From Klebsormidium nitens (taxonomy: Eukaryota > Streptophyta > Klebsormidiophyceae > Klebsormidiales > Klebsormidiaceae): 64,000 bases of DNA. Every line of letters starts with the position of its first letter. The first letter of the stretch is position 1. Made by a program: the position numbers and the translations under genes. Below the pieces are notes generated by a model. The model was not told the DNA's origin and made no database searches. It saw only the letters and a list, made by a program, of their open reading frames with translations. The stretch lies in the NCBI GenBank assembly GCA_000708835.1, contig DF236968.1, positions 332,672-396,671 of the forward strand, given 5' to 3'. Shown here in pieces: positions 36,155 through 46,800 of this stretch.

Positions 36155-38658
36155 ATGGCAGCGCCTGAGGGGAGGGCCATCCAGGGTCAATGTTTTTGCA
36201 CTGCTGTAAAGTTTGAGATCGCAGCTGGTGTAGAGCCTGCTTTTCAGGTGAGGTATGACTATTGATACAATGATAAGTTTGAGTTCGTAAAACTTATGCA
36301 TGTTGTTTAACTCTTAATATAGCGGTTCATTCGTAACCACTTTTTTGTCGGTGGGGTGTTTTGGCAACAAGATGACACACTGTGGTGGTGCGCATGATCT
36401 TCGAAATTGATCACAAGAAATCTTTGAGAAAAGGTGCCAGGTCTTATGCATAAGCTCAACTCTGCACTGTGCCAAGCTGAAAGGAAGCTCAACTCGAAGG
36501 TTGATGTAATCTCAAGAGCCCTTCCTCCTGCCCTTCCTTCCTTGCTCCTCAAACTGTTCAGAATGAAAGGCCATCAAGCACAAGCTCAATTTTGCACTGT
36601 GCCAAGGTGAAACACATCTTGACTCAAGTTGAATCGATCTCAAGAGGCTCCCTTCCTCAGTCCTTCAAGTGTCCGGAAAGAAAACCCCAAAAGTGTACAC
36701 TAATCCTATCGACGAAGGGCAGGAAAACCAAGCGCCTGAACTTAACAGTCTGCAAGACATTCTTTTGTCAGGCGTATTGCCACTGCCGTTCCTGCCAATG
36801 CTACCATTCTGCCCCCTTCATCGCCGTTGTGGGTTTCCCCATCAAGGTGGATCACGGCTTTGCTGACAAGGAGGGAAGGTGAGTAGTCACGCATCCTCTC
36901 AGATGCTCAGGTCGTGGAGCTTTGCTGTTGCTTGGTGTTATTGATGTTCGATTAGTGAGTGTTTCCTTAATGTCATGAATGCGCTTCTTAGGAAGCCGCA
37001 ATTGCCTGATGGCGCAAGAGAGAGGCTTCTCTGCTTGCATGCCATACTAGCGGGTTCTGCAAAGGTACAGGCATGCGGTTTGGGGAAGGATCAAAATTTA
37101 CTGCGACAAGATACGGGTACAACAGTGTGACTTTCAGTAGAAGGTGATTCTGTGTGAGTGTGACTTCCAGGTTGAAGTTCACGGAAGGCGCTGATCTGGT
37201 GACGTCGTACAATCACTCGCATCACGGCGCGCCCCGTAGGATGTTCTGTAAACGGTGAGTTCTGGGAGAAACGACGTTACTCCGCAAGGATGGTCTTTTA
37301 CAGATTGCGTTGAGTGGCTGAATAAGATTGCGTTTGAAACTATTGGGGTTGCCGGTTGGATAGAGGCCGTGATTTGTCTGAGAGTAGCATATATTGAACT
37401 AGACACAAGGTCTTGCTCGATCATCTAGATTGGAGCAAAAACTCTAGTTTGACTAGCTCATTGGTTCACAAATATGTCAGTCACGTATGCTGAACGCAAG
37501 AGCTTTACAGCTCCGCCACGTCCTGTGTACTTTGGCACGTTGAGAGCCGTTTCTTCCATCAGGAACAGAAAGGCGGGTGATGATAGTGACGAATTTGTTG
37601 CAGGATGTGGGCGGAAGCTGACTCCTTGTTTTCTGTGATCTAAGATGGATCGATAAGCTTACAAACCAAGAAGGTATTCGCTCGAAGCGGATACCAGACT
37701 AGGCAGGTGGCGAAATCACAAAGCCCACAGTACCCCAACAAACAAGCTGAAAAGCCAATAAATCTCGAAGAAGTCGAAGTTCACTCCCTAACTTCGGCGG
37801 ACGCCAAACCTCTTTGTAAGCTTGATGAATTCTTACGGACACCCGCCATACAGATGCAGCACGTCTTTCCATACAGAAGGCAGACCTTCCTTTTCTACAC
37901 ACAGGTGCGGTGCGGCCCTCGCAAACGTTCTCGACGAGGGCATCTTCGTCACCTTCCCCCGAGTCATTGCAAAGGGCGGCTTCACATTCAAGTGAGTTTC
38001 CGTCTTCCTTTGTAAAAAAAAGCTAAAACCTAGTAAAAAACGAACGCACTCACTCCCTATCGGGAGCCAAGAACCACTCTCCTTCGGGGAGTGGACTGAC
38101 TGCGTTAGTGGCTGACGTCATATGAAGGGGCGCGGAGGTGGGACTGGGGAAGGGGGTGATGGGGCCAACGTCATGCTTTTTTGCAAAGGTAAGGAAGAGG
38201 TGGTGTAGACCATACAAGCCCAGGCAAGACGTGTGCTGAGGGCAATCCGCTTTGCTGCCGCTGAGAATTGTCATCCCGGTTGTAGAGAGTCGTCTCTCGT
38301 CCTCGACAAGAGAACTCTTGTTCGTGTACTGTCCAGTAAGCACCTTATACAAGGCCTCTCGCTTGTGCTCTTTCTAGCTTGTTTTCTGACACACTGACCA
38401 TGCGCTTGTGCATGTGACCACTCGACAACTGCCGAACACTCTCCGCAAATGTATTAGATTGCCGAATTGTTCCGGCTGTTGAGCTCAAATGATGACGGTG
38501 CGCCCTTAACGTTGCAAGTGTCAGGCAGGCCCCAGTTTCATGGGTTTTATGGCGACACGGTGTTTCCATTTCCGGACGGCCTGCCAAAGTACAGCGGCTT
38601 TGGCAAGGGCGACCGACTGGACGAGGGCAGCCCCTCGAAGGAGTACAGGTTCGACTAA
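36155..38658 (+). CDS. GFA/CENP-V domain zinc-binding protein
   Basis: Glutathione-dependent formaldehyde-activating enzyme (GFA)/CENP-V fold, a small beta-tent zinc protein; the physiological substrate in plants is not established. Exons: 36155-36247, 36772-36878, 37171-37254, 37905-37991, 38529-38658; 166 residues, phases 0,2,2,2. Zinc ligands are visible in order: GQCFCTAVKFEI (first Cys pair), AYCHCRSCQCYHSAPF (CHCRSC), and FCKRCGAALANV (C..CG) across an exon junction, then KPQFHGFYGDTVFPFPDGLP near the end, all typical of the family. All expected cysteines are present, so the protein looks functional. The first intron carries a two-copy tandem duplication. Confidence 0.9.
36440..36680. 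repeat. tandem duplication in GFA-gene intron 1
   Basis: Two imperfect copies of about 100 bases (near 36446-36545 and 36577-36675) share AAGCTCAA(C/T)T(C/T)TGCACTG, TGCCAAG(C/G)TGAAA, ATCTCAAGAG and a CCTTCCT block. They lie in intron 1 upstream of exon 2 and carry no obvious exon copy. Confidence 0.75.
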
Positions 38659-40622
38659 CTTGAAACAGGGACTTCAGGATGTTTCAGATAATCACATCCT
38701 TAGCTACCAAGCCTGCTTCCATGATCTGTACTCGATGTTGGATGTTGAGATTCAGTTGTAACGGCGACGTATAGGATTTGCTTTTAGTGAAAGTTAATTG
38801 ACGAGCTCTAGATCGGAGTCCCAGTGATAGCTTGCGGCATGCACTTGTTGCTCAGACTGATTTTAACGTTGCAAGGTAATCCACAAACATCGAGAGCGTA
38901 GAAAAGTAGCACGGGATCGCGGTCGATCGGATCTCCCGATGTTTTCAGAGCTAGCCTGCGGGATGCCCAGCCATCTGCGGTCGAGCGGAGGACACGCAGA
39001 AACGTGCTTTCTGCTTCAAATGACCATGGGAGCGCCTATAAGTTATTCAATTGCACTATTCCCATTGCATACGTGTACATTCTCAATCATGTGTGTACTG
39101 AATGGCAGGATCGCCGCGTCGAGTATCATAGATATCGATTCCAATATGGTTGTCCGCTGCTGATTAAGGTTGCCGCATGTGCCGCCATGCAATAACATGA
39201 TCTCAGATCTATATGAGCGCAAATGCAATTGTGCAAACTGGCGGCAGCGAAGGACCGCGAGGCCGCCTGGCTCTTCGATCAGAATCTAGACACAAGTCAG
39301 GATCCAAAGAGAATCCAACTGTAGAACGGTCAATCAAGTAGTACCGCCGTACTAGTTCGACCTTCAAAATAGGTAGTGCATGCATATGTGCTTGCAGTGA
39401 TGCATGTGATGCGCGTACATACACGCACCAAGATCGGATAGGTATACATGTCAATTATACAGTAGTCCCGCGCATGCGTGTCATGTGACATGTGTCGGGA
39501 GCTGAGATGCATATGTGCGGCGATGCGCCTCCGTGTACGAGCATCTCAAGGTGCATGAAAATCTAGCTATTTGAACGTGCCCGGGCCCCATACTACGATC
39601 TTCCAGCTCCGAACTGCAGACGGCAACGGCCGGCCTTTTACAGAATTTCTAGCTCGATGCAGAGGAGCTGCGGATTTTAGGTACTGACAGATTCGTGCGC
39701 AATGATCGTCTTACATGCGTTTCGAGAATCATCATGTTCAGGGTCTCTCTGATGTACAGCAGTGTGCGGCACAGACGCCCCTGCGTTTCACCGAGGCACG
39801 AACAGTGAAAATATCGGGCGATCTTAAGCTCGTCAGGCTATCAACGAGTGGAAGGTTGACTTCTGTGATCCAACAGAGGATCTGGAATCACTTTATCGTC
39901 TATCCGCCTTCATATGGAGCATCTAAATCAGAGAGTCCCGCATCTTCGAATGCTCGTCGCCGCTGCTTGCACTGCACACAAGCAGTTTAGCGTTGCCCAA
40001 TCAAAATTGACGCCTCGAACCCCCGCTGTACTGGTTCCATGACAAGCTGGAAGGACCAAGCTGACAAAACTGGGCCGCTAAGCACTTCAGCTTCAACAAG
40101 CCTGCCAAAGATCCGGGAGGTCATCATACACGGCCGTTGTCGGCTTGACAGCTCATCGATACATCCCACAATGTCAAGCGCACGAAGGTTTGGCTCGTGG
40201 GACAAGACAGGAGTCCATTGCTCCCTCCGAAATACCTTTCCGCAACGCGCAGAACGACACAGTTTCTGAATGACACTGGCAAAGCAATCCCTCGTAACTG
40301 GAGAAGAGCACGCCACCCGGAGCGTCCCGACCTCGCATGGCTGGCCACTGAAGTATACCAACAACCTTCCTTCTTTCGCAGGATGCACTATTCATAGAAG
40401 AGACATGCAATTGTTAGTTGAGAGACAGGCGGGAGCGGATTCGGCATTCTGAGTAGGTCCCAACCTCTAGACGGACCAGATTCTAACCTGAGAGCACCGT
40501 CCGCAATGCAGCGGCCGTCCGACCATGCAGCTGTAGGAGAGGCGGTACGGGACGCCCGACGAGGCGCCCGACCGGATGACGTCAGCTTTGCTCAGATGAC
40601 TGCGGCGTAAGGAGAGGAAGGT
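38659..40622. other. convergent intergenic spacer with possible coding scraps
   Basis: Palindrome-rich spacer DNA at about 38780-39700 (GCATGC, ATGCATATG, GATATCGATT, GGCCGG). From about 40190 to 40400 and 40506 to 40610 the + strand has open, protein-like frames (for example ARHPERPDLAWLATEVYQQP, and a 34-codon ORF ending FAQMTAA), but no family was recognised and no exon chain could be built. A TGACGTCA-like site (GATGACGTCAGC) lies near 40575. Confidence 0.4.
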
Positions 40623-42984
40623 TTAAGCTTCTATTCGCTCGGAAACATTAGCAGAACTCGTTTTTGAGCCTACAAGGAGAAACTCTGCGTGTCTCTCCAC
40701 TGGGCACGGAAGTCGGTTGAGGGGCAACGTCAATAGTTTCCAGGCCCACAAACAGTCCATTGGGGTACTGCAAGGTTGGCCTTGCATCATTCGACCTGGG
40801 ACGATGACTTTGTCAAGCACCTCAAAAGCCCAAAACCTACGATCGAAACACGCGAATAATACTGAATAATACGCTGAACTCAATCCTTTCGTTTTGAATC
40901 TCATTGAGGTTCTGAGGTTCGCTTGAGATTTTGACCTCCTTTGAGGCCTTTTTGACCTTTAAATGACAGAACGAGATTTGCATGCTACAGTGCAAGGTGG
41001 AAGACGTTTCAGGGCCCTTCCAAACTTCACCGCGACAGAGGCGACTCATGAAGTGGTGACATTTCAAGTTAGTTGCAAAGATTATCAGATGCCGTATCAG
41101 GCGACAGACCCCTCTGATTGGGTGACACTAAAAAGACTGAGGGATCAGGATGAGGGTTACGAAAGTTGGGGAGCGGTTACTCACTCCAAGGGCGTCTCAA
41201 CGGATAGAGGGGGAGTCAGAGATGTGGTGAGCCGCCGGAAGTTGGTCAGAAAGTCCTCGGACGAGCTGAACAGGAGGAGGTCAATACGTCGTTACGTAAA
41301 GGGGTGAGGTCGATTCAGAAAGCTTGTCAAAACACATTCATCCACTTTGGGGAAGGTCCGATGTCACCTCTGAAGCCTTTGTAACCTGTCTGCGTCTAAA
41401 ATAAACGGACTGTAGGTGGTCTATTTCAACCCAAAAGCAGTGCTCCCTTACAACACATTTTGAATCTGTGTGTGGGAACCTCCTTTGCAGTACAACAAAC
41501 AGACTGCTGAGGCGGCAACTTTCTCAAGTGTCACAAAGCACAGCTGTGTACTTACCGGTCGAGGATGAGGCTTTCGCGTCGAGCAAGGCGGCTCCTAACA
41601 AGCATGTCCGCAGATGAGTCTCTGAATTGCAATATCCAAAACGATGACTCACCTCGAATAAGACCCGAGGTCCTCCTTGTTCAAGGCCAGCGCCAGAGTG
41701 GGACACCCAACCTGCCAAGTCCAGAGGAGCCCTGAAAAACGGTGTAAGCCCTTGTCCTTTCCAAGTTCGAAGTTGTTCAGCGAACCGACTCCTCTCGACT
41801 TCATGAAATATTCCATCCTTTACCGTTGAACTTGATGCAAAGAGCAAACCGTTGAACTTGATGCAAAAACTAAAGAGCGAGGTACTTCCTTGTATAAACC
41901 AGAGCTGTCTACTTGTCCAGACTCAATCGTGCAAGTGATCAATCGTATCGAGCTCTTGACTATCGTCCAGGCCGCGGGTAGCAGCTCGCCGGGGAGCTCA
42001 TCCAGAACATGGACGAACAGAGTCCTAGTCTTCTTGAGCGCTGACCTGGGTAGCATAGCTAGCTGCAAGGGAGAGCAGGGCCAAGTTCCGGTGAGGGAGA
42101 GGCACGTGCAGCCTGGCCGGAGCCTGGAGTGCTCTGAAGGCCTCCCCTACCTGTACCACGAGACCAGAGGCAATGAAAAGGGTCGAACGTGAACCTGATA
42201 CAACTAGACTACCTCTGATCAAGACTGACAAAGCTCCAAGCGGTGCGCAACACACACGGAACGGCCATCTGACAGAGCGCATTTCAAAGTTTCTTGCAAG
42301 CAGTTTCAGTGTTTGTTCTGAGGATCGCAACCTTGTCATCGAGTCTTGCTAGGGATGGTTATGAGGCAGGTGATCCCAACCTTCGAGATGTCTAACTCTG
42401 CCAGTGACTTCCCCACTGATTCCTAAAGCTGCTGACAGGCTTTCCGTTCCGCATCTGCCCCCTTCTGGCCATAGTCTATGTACCTTCGAAGATGGAGAAG
42501 GATTCATAAAGGAAACAAAAAGCTGGAAGAGCTTTTGACTAAACTAAGCACAGACTACAAACCAGGGGCAATCTCCACAGCACCACAGAACGATGGGGCA
42601 AGCTAACTTCTGTGTAGTGACTGTTTGTGCAACAGCAGGCTGGTTAATTTGATCTACGATTGGAAGCATCTTCCTGCTATACGGTTTGAAAGTACTTCCT
42701 GCTTCTAAACAGAAAAGATGGGGCAGCCTGAGCAACACTGCCCTGTTCTAGAGACCTTCAAAATCTCCTTCGACAGAAAGAAGGACCTTGCAGTTGCACA
42801 TATCCATGTTGAAGCAGGGAAACTCCGCCAGTACCCAGACAAGTCCCATTGAACTTAAGCTAGAGAGCGCTCACAGAGGCCAGATGGACTTGTCTTTCCA
42901 GAGATAGAGGAGAGTGGCGCTCTCCACACCACCACTTAGAAGCAACACTGACGACCCCTCAAGTGGTGCGCAACCTGTTTGCAT
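40623..42984 (-). pseudogene. QueC-like PP-loop ATPase gene (7-cyano-7-deazaguanine synthase-like), interrupted by TAG
   Basis: Resembles QueC, which makes preQ0 from carboxydeazaguanine with ATP, a PP-loop enzyme. Exons: 42984-42875, 42483-42381, 42150-42046, 41711-41653, optional 41621-41556, 41265-41185, tentative 40767-40623. Motifs in order: SSVLLLSGGVESATLLYL (PP-loop SGGxxS), YIDYGQKGADAERKACQQL, LAELDISKVGEAF, VPLPHRNLALLSLAASYA, LALALNKEDLGSYS, SSEDFLTNFRRL, PPLSVETPLE. The second exon carries an in-frame TAG at 42425-42423 between QQL and ESVGK, while frame and splice sites on both sides are intact. The tail (LPCPVERHAEFLLVG) lacks the full four-cysteine zinc site expected for QueC. 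Recent inactivation, a nonsense allele, sequencing error or readthrough are all possible. Confidence 0.7.
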
Positions 42985-43886
42985 TGCTCTGACAGCTGCG
43001 GGGGCACAGTGATCCTTGAAACGAGTCTTGTCTGACGTCCAGCGCTGTAGAGTTTTAAGAATACTGGAGAACAATCCATGCTTGGAAGGTGGTGCAAAGA
43101 GGGAGGTGTTCGTTATGAGTGGGCGCCAAGTTGAGAGTAAGTTTGTGGTCAACTGCATCGTGGGGATAAATGTTGCTGATGATTGTGTGTGGTGATGTGA
43201 ATTTTGCACTGGAAGACCAGTAAAGTTAATTTGATGATGGTGTTCTCTTTCCAGCCATTTGCCAACTGGTGACAGAGGAAAAGCTTGGACCCGTTCAACG
43301 CTGTTGACCCCATACCGGTGCATTCTGTGAAGCGTCCTGCCTATCTGGGCTGCAATCTCTGCCAGCATCATAAGAGCGGCCTCAAGTAGAATGCTGAGGG
43401 CACTATCCAAATAAAGCCAGCTCTGCTAAGTTCTATCAAAAGAGTCCTTGCACAGACGAAGGAGAAACCCTCGCATGAATGGGCATTGGAAGAGTGATCC
43501 CCTGCATGGCTGGTGCACTGCACTCTCAAGGTGAAAAGCTCAGGAAGCATATATTGCATCTAAAACTGCTTGTATATTGGGTCAGGCGCAGAGTACAAAG
43601 CCCGCCGGAGAATGTATGTGCCGGTCAGTAATACATCTTGAAGGTAGTCCAGACATGTACCCGGTTTGCTTCAATATGCGTCGAGGTACGGGCACAATGA
43701 AGGGGCTGTTATATCAGAAACGTGAGAGCTGTGCACAAGATTTCCCCTTCAAGTTCCACATGATTCCAGGTGGTTTTGCACTTCTGCGCAAACTCTGCAA
43801 GGAAGAAGTAGCGCATTCTTGTAGTGGTGCTCAAGTCCTCCGCTTAGAGCCAGACTTGGAGCCTTCGTTCAATACCTAAAGCCGCC
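42985..43886. promoter_or_regulatory. divergent region between QueC-like gene and PEX2
   Basis: About 900 bases between divergent start codons. The minus strand is open for some distance upstream of the chosen QueC-like ATG (42984), but that part lacks conservation, so it is treated as leader. No specific motif called. Confidence 0.35.
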
Positions 43887-46800
43887 ATGGCTAGTGTGAG
43901 CCCCGGACCCGCTCCACCGCCTGGCGCCTGGGAGGAGGTGTGGCATTCCGCAGCAGAGGAGCTTGCTGCCTTGCGCAATCAAAGGGCGTTTCCACCGGTG
44001 CTGCAAGTTCTCCGTGTGAACCAGGCAAGCATGCGAAGTTCTGGCGAGTGGTGATAGGAATGGTGAATGAAAGCGCTTCATCAAGTTTACAGGCAGCTTG
44101 TATGTTTGAGCAGATTCTTGTGTGTTGATCCACAAAATGCGCACGGCTCGTTGAGTTCGTAATATCAGCTCCAGAGGGAAGAATGCCCTTTCTTTGTATG
44201 GCTCTTCTGCTTTGACGTGCACCACCACGCGGTTTTACAAGCAGATGCCTACTGTGGACTTATTCCTACTATGTCAAAATTCATCAGTTCGTCCTGTGCT
44301 GGTCAGTTCGTAGCGTTGCGGCTCTTTGTGCTGAGCCTTTGTGCAATACAAGAGGCTACAGCACTGGGTTTAAAGGCGCTTGCGACGTTACTGGTGTCCC
44401 TAGATATATTATTTTTCACCATTTAACAATCTGAAGTCCTCCTAAAGGCTCAGTAAACATATGTTACAGGAGGATACTTCTGCTGAAGACTTTCAATCCT
44501 CCAGTAGAGTCGTAAATGCATTCTGAAGCCCCTGTTCAAAGCTTCTCACCAACATCAAGACCAAAGTTTCAAGCATGCCCCATCAACCTGTGCCTCATCT
44601 ATGTCAGTTTCTTGCATGCTGCGATGCCCCTAGAGATGACAACCCCGTGTACTTAACTCCTGATCATGCCTTCTAAACCGGAAGCTAAGAACCTCAACCT
44701 CATCAGCTTTTCATCACTTTCGTGCACCCAGCTCCTGACCACTTTTCCAACCCGAAAATTCAGAGTCCCAACCTAACCCGGTTCTGACCCTCTCCAGGTG
44801 GACGCCTAGTGCTTGAACGTTGGGTTGACGCGCATGCTATGCGAACCACCTGTTGAAGGTATTCAGCTCCTACGGGCATGTGTAAGCCGAACATCAAAGC
44901 CCCAATCTGACCCGCTTACTTACCCCCCCCCAGGTTTAACAAGAACTGAGTCCAACCTGACCCGGTTTCTGACCCTCTCCAGGTGGACGCCCAACGTTTG
45001 GACGTTGAGATGACGGGCATGCTTCGGGAGCAGTTGGTGAAGGTCTTCAGCTTTCTGCGACCGGGCATTCTGTCGAGATACGAGCCGGAGCTGAACCTGG
45101 TTCTGGAGGCGCTTGTGTTCCGGTTCTCGATCTGGGTCGACCGGCCGACCCCAGGCAACGCGCTTATGAACCTCCGGTACAGGTGAGGTGGTTTGTGGTA
45201 CTCTGGGCGGCCGTGAGGAAAGCGGTCTGTTTCGCCCTCAGAGTTTGTCCTCTAACATCACTGAGCCTGGTCAAAAAACTCTCTGGAAGAAATTTCTCAT
45301 GCCGATGTTGTCCAACTTCTTAAATTCTGACATGGTCGTCAAACAGGCATCAAAAACGTTCTGAGTGGTTGGTCTCTCGGGCTTACTTGAGAAGGGTCGA
45401 ATGTTGTTGGAAAGGCCATTGAAGTGTCTTCGAGGGCTCCAAGCAATCAAGTTCGGTGTTTAACAACCGCTGATCCGGGAAAAGCATCCTGTGGAATCTG
45501 TATCACCTTTATCATTGTTTGTCCTTTTCTCCATTCAGTTCCGTACATTATTCCAGGTTTCTCTGAAAGGCAGGGAAACGTTAGCAAATGCAAACCCCAT
45601 ACTCTCATGAAAAGTGCCAGTCTTTCTCTGATTAAGGCTTCCTGTTTGCTTCAGTGTCTTCTCTTCTCAAAATCTTTGCCAAGGTTTCCTGGTCGATTTC
45701 TCACTCGCAGCTGCTTAATAGCCGACATTGCTGCGATTCTCGTCTTTTTCCATCGGGAACGAGCACGCTGTCAGGCGAGGCACGGTCGCTCTTTACTTCG
45801 CACAGGCCTAGAAGGCCCAGGCCTCACCCGCTTGAGCAGTTTAAGACAAGAAGGAAGAAGTTTAGAAGTATATTCCGCTCACCCCATCTTTCCTTGATGT
45901 GCATCGAACGGTCTGTCGACAGAATCCTCCTGTTCTTGTACCAGGAAGGAGCATGCTGCCAGGAGAGGAGAGGTCAGGCCCGTTCGCACTGACCCTGAAG
46001 GGCCACGCCTTATCCTGTCGAGTAGATTGAAATGAAAGGAGCGGAGTTCGGGGCTTCATTGTGCCCATTCCTTCGTCCCTTTGAATGCCAATCAACCTGT
46101 TCACAAAATTTCACTGTTCAGGAACGAGCATGCTGTCAGGAGAGGAGAGGTCGGCCCCGTTCGCACCGGCCTAGAAGGCCCAGGTCTCACCCGCTCGCAA
46201 AAGGTGCTGTATGCGGCGGCGCTCATAGGGGGCCGCTACGCCTGGCTCCGACTCAACAGTACTTCCGCGCTGCAGCGATGGGGCGACAGAGACAGGGTAC
46301 TCCTTTCAAATTCAAAGATTTGCAATTGCTTGGACTCAAAGTTGGAGACGCCGGAAGTTGGGGACAGCGTTCTTTAATTTCGTTTGACGTATGAGGTTGC
46401 GGTTCAGCGAACTGAGGGTCTGCCAAGGCACAGTCAACATCTGTAATCATACATACTTTTTATTGAAAGCGGTGGCGAAGCTTGGTTTCTTGAGGCCGTC
46501 AGTGTTTAGCCGAGCCCTAGGCCAATTGCGTGCCTCTTGGATCTTGACACCATTCTGAGGCGTTCCCGCGGATGACTGATCCCGTTTACTCGAAAGTTTA
46601 TCTCCTCGGTTGTTATGACCGACTTAAGGCGGTCTGGAGAAAATGTATCCCCTTGCACAGTCTGCTCTTCTTTTCTCTGTGAGAACTTTTTCTTTTGACT
46701 GGAGGCACTGACGGCTCAGTACCCGAACCTCCCTCAGCTCAAAAGTGTAGGCCCCGTGCACTAAGTCGAATTGTAAAGTCTGGGAGACGAGGTCTTATTG

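Noticed and set aside
39987-40388. 133-codon minus-strand ORF and overlapping + frames
   Set aside because: Considered as a retrotransposon or gene fragment, but no integrase, RT or gag motif and no exon chain could be established.
40963-41307. 114-codon + strand ORF
   Set aside because: It is antisense to the QueC-like exon at 41265-41185, and the minus-strand reading is the one with family motifs.
41521-41880. Minus-strand reading ASSSTVKDGIFHEVERSRF as a QueC-like exon
   Set aside because: The better-supported exon 41711-41653 overlaps this stretch in another frame and carries the ALNKEDLGSYS motif. The 26-base tandem duplication at 41823-41868 also disturbs it.
45424-45897. 157-codon + strand ORF in PEX2
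   Set aside because: It spans intron 2 and one ghost copy of exon 3 out of frame; composition is not protein-like.
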